From Roseivivax sp. THAF197b (GTDB taxonomy: Bacteria; Pseudomonadota; Alphaproteobacteria; Rhodobacterales; Rhodobacteraceae): 64,000 nt of DNA. Below are positions 17,287 through 26,800 of this stretch, piece by piece. The stretch's first letter is position 1. Every line of letters starts with the position of its first letter. The notes below the pieces were generated by a model. It made no database searches, was not told where the DNA came from, and saw only the letters and a list, made by a program, of their open reading frames with translations. The position numbers and the translations under genes are program-made. The DNA is taken from contig NZ_CP045319.1 of NCBI RefSeq assembly GCF_009363255.1, positions 124,001 to 188,000 of the forward strand, in the 5' to 3' direction.

Positions 17287-18068
17287 CAGGCACCCCCTTT
17301 GCCGACGATCAGGTCGACCAATTCCTGCAGATCGGTTTCGCCTATGTCGCGCTCCGCGACCTTGGTGCCCTCGTACATGACGGCCACCCGGTCGCAGACG
17401 CGGAACAGATCCTGCATCCGGTGGGTGATCAGCACCACGGCGGCGCCCCTGGCTTTCACCCGGTTGATGAGTTCGAGAACCGCTTCCACCTCTGCCACGG
17501 CGAGGGCGGAGGTCGGCTCATCCATGATCAGCACCTTGGGTTGGAAGCTTGCGGCGCGTGCGATGGCGATGGCTTGCCGTTGGCCGCCGGACAGCTTCTC
17601 GACCTTGGCAGTCAGGCGCGGGATGCGGATCTCCAGCGCCGCGAGCATCTTCTCGGCCTCTTCCAGCATGCGCGGCTGATCGAGGAACGGGCCCTTCTTC
17701 AGCTCACGTCCGAGAAAGAGGTTCCCGACGACGTCGATGTGATCGCACAGAGACAGATCCTGGTAGACCATCTCGATATGCAGATCGCGCGCCTCGGAGG
17801 GCGTTCCGAAACGAACCGGCGCGCCGTCCATGGTGATCTGGCCTTCATCGGGAATGTAGGTTCCCGACATGATCTTGGAGAGCGTCGACTTGCCCGCAGC
17901 ATTGTCACCGATCAGCCCGAGACACTCGCCCGGGCGGATATCGAGATCCACGCCGCGCAGCGCCTGATGCGAGCCGAACGTCTTGTGAATGTCGCGCAGC
18001 GTCAGGATCGGGGCAGTGGAGGGGGGATGATCCCCCCTCCCCTCTTGGTGGATGTCGGCCATCATCAT
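17286..18068 (-). CDS. ABC transporter ATP-binding protein, sugar type, single domain
   Basis: A 260-residue ATPase. Walker A is GDNAAGKST (a variant with Asp-Asn-Ala-Ala), the signature is LSGGQRQ, Walker B is VLIMDEPTSAL, and the H-loop is ITHRM. Ribose-type systems often use a double ATPase of about 500 residues; this one has a single domain and so must act as a homodimer. The start is at 18068, forming ATGA with the binding-protein stop. About 20 low-complexity residues precede the domain and are encoded over a strong stem-loop. Confidence 0.93.
   Translation of the reverse strand: MMMADIHQEGRGDHPPSTAPILTLRDIHKTFGSHQALRGVDLDIRPGECLGLIGDNAAGKSTLSKIMSGTYIPDEGQITMDGAPVRFGTPSEARDLHIEMVYQDLSLCDHIDVVGNLFLGRELKKGPFLDQPRMLEEAEKMLAALEIRIPRLTAKVEKLSGGQRQAIAIARAASFQPKVLIMDEPTSALAVAEVEAVLELINRVKARGAAVVLITHRMQDLFRVCDRVAVMYEGTKVAERDIGETDLQELVDLIVGKGGA
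18018..18040. promoter_or_regulatory. Strong stem-loop just inside the ABC ATPase gene
   Basis: GGAGGGGGG-ATGAT-CCCCCCTCC forms a perfect 9-bp all-GC/AU stem with a 5-base loop, 28-50 bases after the ATPase start on the minus-strand transcript. Such hairpins after a binding-protein gene often protect the upstream mRNA end and lower downstream expression, giving excess binding protein. It can form on either strand, and there is no following U run. Confidence 0.5.
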
Positions 18069-19003
18069 TCGAACAGCGACCGGAAGTCGTCCACGTTCTC
18101 GGAGGTGACTATGGTGACCGGAACGGAAATCTCGGCCTCGACCTCTTCATCTGCATTCAGCGCGACCAGCGCCTCGACCGCCGCAGCACCCATGGCCGCC
18201 GGATCCTGCTGGATCACCGCCTTGAGGTAGCCGTCATCGATGGCGTCGATGGCCTGCGCCGTCAGATCCCAACCGAAGACGGCAAGATCGTCCTGCTTGC
18301 CCTGCGACGAAACGGCGGCAATCGCGCCCATCAGCGCAGGCTCACCAGTGGCGTAGATTGCCGTCAGGTCGGGATTGGCGGTGATCAGGTTCTCTGCCGC
18401 ACCCAGCGCCACGTCCTGCACGTTCTGACCGTCGACCGTGCCCACGACGGTGACGCTTTCACTGTCGAGCGCCTCTTCAAAGCCGTCCTTGCGCACGTTC
18501 TGGATGTAGGAATTCAACGCCCCGATGATGCCGATCCGGGAGGCTTCGGTCATCGCGTCGTTGTAATAGGCCGCGAGATCCGCACCGGCTTTCGCGTTGT
18601 CGACGCCGATCTGCGCTTTCTGCGGACCACCCTCGGGCAGAATCGCGTCGATCGCGACGACGGGGATCCCGGCCGCATCGGCCTGCTCAACGGCGGGCAT
18701 GATGCCGTTGACGTCGATGGCGACGACGGCGAGGCCTGCCACGCCTTCCTGAATGTAGGTCTCGATGGCACTGTTCTGTGCGGCGGAATCGTTGTTGGCG
18801 TTGAAGATCACGAGCTTCACGCCCGCTTCCTCAGCCGCCTCCTGCGCGCCGCGGTTCATCTCGTTGAAGAACAGCGCCTGCTGGTTGATCTGCACGAGGG
18901 CATAGGTCGGGGTGTCTTGCGCCAGCGTGGGCAGCGCAACCGAGCTCAGCAGACCGGCGGCCATGGCAGTGCCGAGCGCGCGGCGGGTAAAATACGTCTT
19001 CAT
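18065..19003 (-). CDS. Sugar-type ABC transporter substrate-binding protein
   Basis: Periplasmic binding protein of 312 residues, type 1 fold (RbsB-like). The start MKTYFTRR at 19003 was chosen because AGAGGA lies at proper distance, and a twin-Arg-like but probably Sec signal ends near LPTLAQ. Core motifs: NRGAQEAAEEAGVKL, GVAGLAVVAIDVNG, GIPVVAIDAILP, and a C-terminal DPAAMGAAAVEAL. The ligand is probably a sugar or nucleoside; it is not determined by sequence. Confidence 0.93.
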   Translation of the reverse strand: MKTYFTRRALGTAMAAGLLSSVALPTLAQDTPTYALVQINQQALFFNEMNRGAQEAAEEAGVKLVIFNANNDSAAQNSAIETYIQEGVAGLAVVAIDVNGIMPAVEQADAAGIPVVAIDAILPEGGPQKAQIGVDNAKAGADLAAYYNDAMTEASRIGIIGALNSYIQNVRKDGFEEALDSESVTVVGTVDGQNVQDVALGAAENLITANPDLTAIYATGEPALMGAIAAVSSQGKQDDLAVFGWDLTAQAIDAIDDGYLKAVIQQDPAAMGAAAVEALVALNADEEVEAEISVPVTIVTSENVDDFRSLFE

Positions 19004-19030
19004 CGTCAATTCCTCTCTGTGGATGTTTTG

Positions 19031-20053
19031 TCAGGGACGGGCGGCCAGGGGCGCGACGGAATCGCGCTTGACCAGGGTGACAGGCAACAGCTCCTCTTGC
19101 GGGAGCTTGCTGCGCTGGTCCGGTGGCGGAAGATCCAGCAGCAGGCGGAACGCCCTTCTGCCCAGATCCCGTACCGGCTGGCGCACGGCCGTGACGGCCG
19201 GTGCGAACAGATGAAGAGGCCCGACATCGTCGAAGCCGATGACGGAGACGTCATTCGGTACAGAGACATCGGCCTCGCGAAGTACTTCGAACAGTCCGAT
19301 CAGAAGCTCGTCCGAGGTCGCGAAGATCGCCGTGGGCCGCTCCTCGGGGTCGCGCCGAACGTAGTCGCTGCCCGCGATGCGCCCCGCCTCCACGGTATAG
19401 GGACCTTTGGCGCGCTCGATCCGGCAGGTCTTGCCAGCGACGGCCTCCATGCCCTCGGTGAACCCCTGAAATCGCCGCTGTCCCGAAATCATTTCGTCCA
19501 CGCCGCCGATGAACAGCACGTGACGATGCCCGGCTTCCGCGAGGTGCTGTCCGGCAAGTCGCCCTCCTTCGGCATTGTCGCAGAAGATCTTGGACACGTC
19601 CGCTCCGGCCACGTCCTCATCAACGACCACGCAGGGCCCCGCGGTGTTGATCCGCTCCGCCAGTCGCGCGTCGCCCTGATGGTTCGTGACGAACAAGAGC
19701 CCGTCCGCATGCCCTTGCCGGACGAGATCGATATAGGAAAATTCCCGGTCGCGGCGGTTCAGGGTGGCATAGAGCGCCAGCGCCTTGCCGTGATTGTCGG
19801 CCTCTTCCTCGACGGCGGCGACGAAGGTGGCAAAGAACGGCGCTGCGATATCCGGAACGATCAGAGCGATCGTGTCCGTGCGCCCCAGGCTCAGACGGCG
19901 GGCATGGGGATTGGGCTTGTAGTTCAGGTCGCGGATCGCGCCGTTGATCTGGTCTGCGGTCTTCGTCGGCAGCTCAAGCGAGCCGTTGAGAAAGCGCGAC
20001 ACGGTCGTTTTCGAGACGCCGGCGGCTTTTGCCACATCCTGAAGGTTCGCCAT
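19031..20053 (-). CDS. LacI family transcriptional regulator
   Basis: A 340-residue repressor: helix-turn-helix plus hinge at residues 3-60 (LQDVAKAAGVSKTTVSRFLNG, then PNPHARRLSLGRT) and a periplasmic-binding-type effector domain. It is the first gene of the minus-strand operon with the ABC transporter, 27 bases before the binding-protein gene. Tandem LacI-type operators lie about 45-70 bases upstream of its start, so it almost surely controls its own operon. Confidence 0.94.
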   Translation of the reverse strand: MANLQDVAKAAGVSKTTVSRFLNGSLELPTKTADQINGAIRDLNYKPNPHARRLSLGRTDTIALIVPDIAAPFFATFVAAVEEEADNHGKALALYATLNRRDREFSYIDLVRQGHADGLLFVTNHQGDARLAERINTAGPCVVVDEDVAGADVSKIFCDNAEGGRLAGQHLAEAGHRHVLFIGGVDEMISGQRRFQGFTEGMEAVAGKTCRIERAKGPYTVEAGRIAGSDYVRRDPEERPTAIFATSDELLIGLFEVLREADVSVPNDVSVIGFDDVGPLHLFAPAVTAVRQPVRDLGRRAFRLLLDLPPPDQRSKLPQEELLPVTLVKRDSVAPLAARP

Positions 20054-20095
20054 TTGTCGGTCCCACTTTCAGCTCCCAGATGACCCCGATCGCAA

Positions 20096-20122
20096 GTAAA
20101 TCGGTTTAGTAAACTGGTTTAC
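20096..20122. promoter_or_regulatory. Tandem LacI-family operators upstream of lacI
   Basis: Two overlapping palindromes, GTAAATCGGTTTAG (20096-20109) and GTAAACTGGTTTAC (20109-20122), with centres 13 bases apart. Both follow the TAAACSGGTTTA plan common to LacI-family sites, including a central CG/TG. They lie just upstream of the lacI start in a 273-base gap that otherwise shows no gene. Confidence 0.75.
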
Positions 20123-20279
20123 CTGGAGCGTGGGCGAAAACCCGACGACCTGTAAAGGAAAACTTTGCGCCGGACCGGGGAAATCTATCGCATTGCCGGA
20201 ATTTGATGCGCCGCCATGTAGCGTCGCAGCGCCCTGGCGCGTTGCATGCGGCGTTCAGCGGTACGCCCGCGCCACACCC

Positions 20280-20294
20280 CGGACGTTACGTCCG
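20280..20294. terminator. Small hairpin after the beta-barrel gene
   Basis: CGGACG-TTA-CGTCCG forms a 6-bp stem about 35 bases beyond the stop codon of the minus-strand beta-barrel gene. There is no U run after it, so it is a weak terminator candidate. Confidence 0.25.
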
Positions 20295-20326
20295 CGTGGC
20301 ATGGCGCACCGGCAAAAGGTGCGATC

Positions 20327-23300
20327 TCAGAACTTGGCGATCAGGTTCACGAACGCGCCCTTGTCGTCATAGGTCAGGTCCGTGAGGTCATCCGAGAAGG
20401 TCCCGAAATTGTAGCCGATCCCGGCTTTGAAATTATTGCCGAAGTGACGATAGATCGTTCCCACGGCAGATGTCTCGGAGATGCCCGCCTGTTCGGCCTC
20501 GAGGTGGCGCGCCTCGATCAGAAGATCCCAGTTATGCACCACGTGCCAGCGGGCATTGGCCACGGCGAGCCATGCGTCGTTTTCGGCAAAGGGCACGGTT
20601 TCATCGGGGCTGCTGCGCGACCAGCGTCCGCCAAGCTTGCCCCCGACGGACCATTGTTGATTGAGGTCGTACTCGGCATCAATGCTGAGCACATGGCTTT
20701 CCTGACGCGGGCCGTACTGATCCGTGCCGTCGATTTCCTGACCGATACTGTCGAACAGGTAGCGGTACTTGAACAGCAGGTTGAAGCGGTCGTCGAAGAT
20801 GGGCCGGACGGCATAGCCCAGCGTGACCTCGCTATAGGTGCCCGCCTGAAGCGACGCGTTATTGGCATCGATCTCGGAGTAATCGAGATTGAACAGAAGG
20901 CGGCGCTCCTCGTCGATCTCGTAGGTTGCGCCCGCGCTCAGCAGGAACGATTCCAGATCGCGATCGGTGCCGGACAGCGTGCCCTCGTCGACGCGGTATT
21001 CAAGCCGTGCCTTGGCCTGCAGTCCCGCGCCATTGTCGTGACGGATACCGAGCGACACGCCGTTGCGGTCGTAATCGTCATCGTTGCCCGCGTCATCGAC
21101 GCGACCGACCTCGAGCGCGCCGAAGAAGACGGTCTGTTCCGTCGCGCGATACTCCACCCCGTAGGCACTTGTCAGCGCGCGGTGGCGTCCGAACAGATCG
21201 TATGTGTTTTCGCCGAAATAGGTGACATCGTCACTCACCTGACGCCGCCCGCCCGCGACGAAGGTGCCGCGATCCTCGCCGCTCAGGGTCACGCCGCTGA
21301 AATCGCGGCCGGGTTCAAGGCGATAGCCGAGATAGACATTGTCGGTGCCCTCGCCCTGCCGCGTGAACAGCAGCGCACCGCCCAGGCCTTGCGTCCCGTC
21401 CGAGACCTCGCCCTCGATGGTCCAGTTTTCGTTGAAACGATAGCTCACGCCTGCGCCGATGCGGTCGTTCTTCTCCAGCCCGCCCGAGCTTTCCGCCGTG
21501 GCCTGGCCGAAGACGTAGTATTTCAGCCCGTCCCGTGGCTCGACGGTGAGCCGCGCGGCGATGTCGGTGCGCCCGCCCGTGTCGTCCGATTGCGCGGCAG
21601 GGTTTTCGATATCCACATGCTCGATGCCGAAGCTCAGCGTTGTCGTCGACGAGATCAGCAGATCAAGCTCAGCGCCGCCTTCGCGGATCTTCTTTCCGGC
21701 ATCGTCCCGCGCATCGTCGTAATAGAAGCGCAACGCCACGGCCTCGGACGGCAGGAACTCGGCGGAGACGCCCCACAATTCCTCATCGTCGGTGATCTGG
21801 TAATCGAGCGTCGAGAAGCCCGCATCGCGCTTCTCGTAATATCCCGCCACATATCCATCCATGCCGAGGCCCGCATCGGCGAGCCCCACGCGACCGCGGG
21901 CGAGCCACGCATCGCCGGTGCCGTTGGCGACCGGATCGGTCGAGACCACGAGACCCCCGTTCGAGGAGAAGGATGACCCGAAGCCCGGACCGTCCGTCCG
22001 CGCCTGCTCCAGATCGAGATATGTCTCCTCGGAGAAGCGCAGCCGCAGATCCGCGCCCGTCGCGGTCTGATCGGCAAATCCCGTGCGCTCGACCGACCGG
22101 GTCGCACCGAGCCGGACGTAATCGTTCAGCCAGACCTCTGCCCGCGCGCCGAAATTCGTGCCGTCCACCTGGCCGGCCGCCGGGGTATACTCGTACTGCA
22201 CCACGAGATTGACGTCGTATTCGCCGCCGGGATTCGTCACGACGAGGCCCCCGCCGGTCGACCCGGTCAGAGGCGCGTTCAGGATGACCGAGCCTTGCGT
22301 GTAGTTGATCGTGTAATCCCGTCCCTCGGCGAGCGTGCTCGTCGAGACGACCCGGCCGGTATCCTTGTCGCGCAGCTGAACCGTGACCGTCTCGGATCCA
22401 ATGGCAAGATCGGCGTTCTGCAGGAAATAGACCGACCCGCCCGTGCCCCGGAACACTTCGCGTCCGGGCAGGCTGTCCGGGGTTGCGGCGAAGCCCTCGA
22501 CGGAGACGCGGGATTCGCCATGCGTGGTCTGCGCAGGGCTTCGGTAGACCCCCTGGAAGCCGTAAAGCTCCCGCTCGTTGCGCAGGTAATACGTCCCGCC
22601 GATGGTGGATTTGAAATTGCCCCACATCAGGTGGCTGCCGTCACGCTCGGCCCTGAGGTAGAACTTGCCGTCCGACGGCGTGTCATCCTCGATCATGGAA
22701 TCGTCGCCATATGTCGGATAGGCGCTTTCGCGGCTCATGCGCAAAAGCGTGCTGTAGGGATCCTTCTTGTCGAAATCCTCGAAGATCTCGTCGAGATCCG
22801 TCTCGTTCGTGTCGATCGAGCCCGTCAGCGTCCAGCCGCCACGCACCTTGCCCTTCGCATAGGCCGCGATCCGGCCATAGGAATAGGTTTCCGGCAGGGA
22901 CGCGCCATTGGCATCCTTGGGATCGTCGAAGCGCCGACCGAAGGTCAGATCGACCGTTCCGGTATAGAACCATTCATTCGCGGGCACCGTGATGTCGCGC
23001 TCAAGCTGCAGGGCCTGCGCGCGGCCATCCACCTGGACCTGAACCGGGTGATCGCCCGGCGGCAGGATCCGTTGAATGACGAAGCTGCCGGAGGGGTCGG
23101 GCAGGATCGTCTCTCCCAATGTCTGAACCTGCGCGCCGCCGAGGATGTTGTCGCCGCGCACCGTCACCGCGCCGCCATGCACGGGAATGCGCGCGCGCGC
23201 CAGCGTCGAGGTGCCCTCCTCGACCGCGAGGTCGCCAAGCCGGGCAATCGACGCCTCATCCGCACGCAGCGGGATCGGCGCGGTTTCATCGTAGCGCCCG

Positions 23301-23803
23301 CGCGCGTCATAGACCCGGTGGGTCAGCACGAGGTCCTCGCTGTCATCCGGGAGGGTGAACTGCGCAACCCCGTTCGGGGCTACGGGAATGACCTGCACAT
23401 TACGCGGGCCGCCGCGCGCCCCGAGATCCAGAACCCTGAATTCGGCACGCCGGACAAAGGCCGGGTAATTGAGCTGGCTTTGCACCCGCATGACCTGGCC
23501 GGGAACGGTCGGCCCTTCGGTCAGAACGATCGCATCGAGCCGCCGTTTGACATCCAGCCCGTCGAAGGTCACGGCGATATCGGCGGCCTCGATCTGCACA
23601 TCCACCGATTGTGGCGTGCGGGCGCTCGTTGGCGGAGGCGCGATCACGGCGGTGAAATCCTCCGAGACCTGCGCGGGACCGTCTCCGGCATCCACGGAGA
23701 TCACGAAGCCGGATCCTGTCGCCACGACCCCTTGCGCGACAGACGGGCCCGCGAGCACGGACAGGGCAAGCGCCGTGGCGGCGCTGCGGTGGAGCTTGGA
23801 CAT
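20327..23803 (-). CDS. Outer-membrane beta-barrel partner of the giant repeat protein
   Basis: A protein of about 1158 residues. I set the start at MSKLHRSA (23803), which gives a clean signal peptide cut after PSVAQ; GTG at 23821 and ATG at 23818 are in frame and touch the giant gene's stop. Residues 25-290 look periplasmic, with Ig-like pieces (SFVIQRILPPGDHPVQVQVDG region). From about 290 to the end there are alternating aromatic/hydrophobic strands with acidic turns, ending NLIAKF; a C-terminal Phe is the usual signal for BAM-assembled barrels. No TonB box or plug is apparent, though databases may label relatives as TonB-dependent receptors. Being cotranscribed with the giant surface protein, it may export, anchor or cap it. 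That role is inferred. Confidence 0.75.
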   Translation of the reverse strand: MSKLHRSAATALALSVLAGPSVAQGVVATGSGFVISVDAGDGPAQVSEDFTAVIAPPPTSARTPQSVDVQIEAADIAVTFDGLDVKRRLDAIVLTEGPTVPGQVMRVQSQLNYPAFVRRAEFRVLDLGARGGPRNVQVIPVAPNGVAQFTLPDDSEDLVLTHRVYDARGRYDETAPIPLRADEASIARLGDLAVEEGTSTLARARIPVHGGAVTVRGDNILGGAQVQTLGETILPDPSGSFVIQRILPPGDHPVQVQVDGRAQALQLERDITVPANEWFYTGTVDLTFGRRFDDPKDANGASLPETYSYGRIAAYAKGKVRGGWTLTGSIDTNETDLDEIFEDFDKKDPYSTLLRMSRESAYPTYGDDSMIEDDTPSDGKFYLRAERDGSHLMWGNFKSTIGGTYYLRNERELYGFQGVYRSPAQTTHGESRVSVEGFAATPDSLPGREVFRGTGGSVYFLQNADLAIGSETVTVQLRDKDTGRVVSTSTLAEGRDYTINYTQGSVILNAPLTGSTGGGLVVTNPGGEYDVNLVVQYEYTPAAGQVDGTNFGARAEVWLNDYVRLGATRSVERTGFADQTATGADLRLRFSEETYLDLEQARTDGPGFGSSFSSNGGLVVSTDPVANGTGDAWLARGRVGLADAGLGMDGYVAGYYEKRDAGFSTLDYQITDDEELWGVSAEFLPSEAVALRFYYDDARDDAGKKIREGGAELDLLISSTTTLSFGIEHVDIENPAAQSDDTGGRTDIAARLTVEPRDGLKYYVFGQATAESSGGLEKNDRIGAGVSYRFNENWTIEGEVSDGTQGLGGALLFTRQGEGTDNVYLGYRLEPGRDFSGVTLSGEDRGTFVAGGRRQVSDDVTYFGENTYDLFGRHRALTSAYGVEYRATEQTVFFGALEVGRVDDAGNDDDYDRNGVSLGIRHDNGAGLQAKARLEYRVDEGTLSGTDRDLESFLLSAGATYEIDEERRLLFNLDYSEIDANNASLQAGTYSEVTLGYAVRPIFDDRFNLLFKYRYLFDSIGQEIDGTDQYGPRQESHVLSIDAEYDLNQQWSVGGKLGGRWSRSSPDETVPFAENDAWLAVANARWHVVHNWDLLIEARHLEAEQAGISETSAVGTIYRHFGNNFKAGIGYNFGTFSDDLTDLTYDDKGAFVNLIAKF

Positions 23804-23821
23804 ACCAGCCATCCTCATCAC

Positions 23822-26800
23822 TCAGCGTCCCGGTCGAACGACATGGCGTTCGATCTCGAGCCTGTAGGTTCCCCGCCCGCGCCACGCGCGACGGATGTTC
23901 TTTTCCAGCTCCCGCAGGCGTGTACGGGCCTCTGCCGCATCCTCGCCGGGCCGCAGCGTGTAGCTCAGCCGCAGGTAGGAGCGCTGCCGCGCGATCTGTC
24001 CGACCAGACCGTCAATGGCCTGATCGAGCGCGGGCAGCGCTTCGGACTGGCCGGGCTGGAAGGCCTGATGCGTCAGGTCGATCCGCACGAGTTTGCCCAG
24101 CTGCACACCGAAGTTCAGCCGGGTCATCTTGCCTGCCGTGACCCGGACATTGCGCGGGTTCTCTGTGGTCACGCGGAAGCCTGTCGGCAAGCTGCGCGGA
24201 TCGAGCTTGAGCTGGAAGTTCGACCCGATATCGCGCGGAAGCGCGGCACAGGGGACGCTGAAGCGCCCGTATTCATCGGTCGTGATGATCGTTCCGTCCG
24301 GTGTGACGACACGGGCCAGCGGCATGCCGGGCTCGCTCGTATCGGGGCGCAGCGGCTCGGACGACATCTTCCCGCCCTTGCCTGTCTTGCCACCGGGCAG
24401 CACATCGTCGCGATAGATCGGCTCCGGCAGCGTTCCGGGACCGTCCTGATAGCCGTTTCCGTTCCGGTCATGGAAGACCTTGCCGATGATGTCGGCGCAG
24501 TCGAAGACGTGCTCCGGCTCGATGGACACGCTGGCCCTGGCGATATTCGACAGGATGCGTCCGCTATTGTGCTCGATCCATGTCTCGTTGACGCGTTCCC
24601 CGAAGTTTCCGGTCTGCGCCACCCGGGCCGAGAAGGTCACGGGGATCGTGGCCCCCGCCAGGAGATCCGTGGTCCATGTCAGGCGACCGCCTGCAACGAC
24701 GGGCTCCTGCGCGGCACCGTTCACCCGCGCGCTGCCGGGCGTGTAGATGATGCCCGGCGGCAGGTCGTCGACGATGCGTGCGTCGATGTAGTCGTTCTGC
24801 GTGTCGTTCCGGAAGGTCAGGGTGTAGTTGATCGTCTCGCCAAAGACGGCCGTGCGGCGATCGGCGGTTTTCGTTGCGATCACGTCATTCACCCCGGCGC
24901 AGCCCTCGAAGGGGATGTTCACGTTGATGACGAACGGATCGCCCGCTTCGATCACGAAGGTCTGGGTGAAGGGGTTCGCCGCCGCACTGAAATCCGCCAG
25001 GACCCCGGTATTGCCCTGCTCCGGGGAGCCGAGCGCTGCCGGATTGGCCGGAAGAAGCGACGTCACATCCAATGGCCCACCGGACAGGCGCGTCGTGGAG
25101 GGCGCCCCTGCCGAGGGGTCCGTGAAAGTCACGGTATAGGTTCCCGGTGCACTGACCTGGAACTGGTAATACCCAAGGGAGCCATCCTCGACGACCGTGA
25201 TCGGACCGGTCGTGCCGATGCCTGTCTGGGCACTGCCGCCACCGCTGACCGTGACGAGGCCGCCGGTCAGAATTCGCCCGTCATCCTCGCAATAGAGGTA
25301 GCCCGTGGGATCGTAATCGTTCCAATCCGGCACGCCGTCATTGTCCCGGTCTCCGGTTTCGAGGAAGTCGGGAATGCCATCCCCGTCCGTGTCGGTCGTC
25401 TGCACGAGCGCCTGCGCTTCGGTCGGCGTCGGCAGATCCTCGGAGGTGATCGCGGCCGTGTTGGGCGCGCCGGGTTGTCCGGGTGCCGTCGAATAGACCA
25501 GCGTCAGCGTGACGATGCCGGTCTCCCCCGGCGACAGGCGCGCATCTCCGCCGATCAGCCCGGTATCGCCCGTACCGTCGAAACCCGGATTGGGCTGCGC
25601 GTCAGGGCCGAAGCCCGCGACCGTGATATCCAGCGGGTAGGTATCGGCCAGCAAGAGCGCCGGCGCGAGGAAGGCCTCCAGATCGTCGTCGATCTGGATT
25701 TCCGACTGGGTGACATTGCCGGTATTGGTCGCCGTGAAGGTGAATGTCACCCGCTCCACGGTCGGGAACAGCAGCTCGGGCTGGCTCGCCTCCTTGGTCA
25801 GATCGAATGCCGGGAGCGGCACGATCGCACCGACAGTCGGATCGTCGATGCCCGTGCCATCATCGTCCGAGACATCTTGCAACGTCCCGCCCAGCGGCGT
25901 TCTTGCCGCTGCGGTCGCGCTGTTCAGCACGCCGCCCGCATCCAGATCGGCCTGGGTGAGCGTCGCGGTGACGGTATAGGTGGCCGTCTCGCCGGGCGAC
26001 AACGTGCCTTCCGCCGACGGCGGCGTGCCATCCGTACCCACGAAGACGACGCTCAGCGCGCGCGGATCATCGCCCGCGAGCGTGGTCATCTCGTCCGTGA
26101 CCGTGATGTCATTGAGCGTGATATTCCCGGTATTCTCCACCGTGATGTCGAAGGATACAGGCTCGCCCGCTGCGGTCCCGATCTCGTCCAGCGTCTTGAT
26201 CACTTCAAGGGACGGGCTGGGCGCTACGGTGATCACGGTCGGATCGGCGCTGGTATTGCCGTCGGTGAAATCATCATCCGCGGACAGATCGCTAACCGGC
26301 GTGCCATCGGCCGCCACGCCGCGGACCAATGCGGTGTTGCTCAGACCGCCCGCATCCACATCCTGCTGCGTCAGCACATGGGTGACACGCCATATGGCCT
26401 CGTCACCCGGCGACAAGGTGGCGGGCACCGACACTGTCGTGACATCCACATCAAGCAGCGTGCCGTCGGTCCGTGTCAGCGTATCGGTCACGCTGATATC
26501 GCTCAGATCGAGGTTGCCCGTATTGGTCGCGACGATCTCGAAGACAACGGAATCGCCCGGCCTCGTTCCCGGTTCGATCACGCTCTTGATCACGGTCACG
26601 CCGGGCTCCGATGCCGGAACGAAGATGGTTGGATCGTCGGTCTGGTTGCCATCCGTATCATCGCCATCGTCGGAGATGTCCCGAACAGGCGCACCACCGG
26701 GACCCGTTGCGGTGACCGTCACCTGATTGGTCAGGCCACCGGTATTGAGATCCGACTGCGTGAGTGTCCGCTCGGCGGTGTAGACCCAGGTCTCCCCGAC

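Noticed and set aside
20327-23803. Assignment of the barrel gene as a TonB-dependent nutrient receptor
   Set aside because: I see no TonB box or plug domain, and the gene directly follows the giant protein's stop; a dedicated partner fits better, though not proven.
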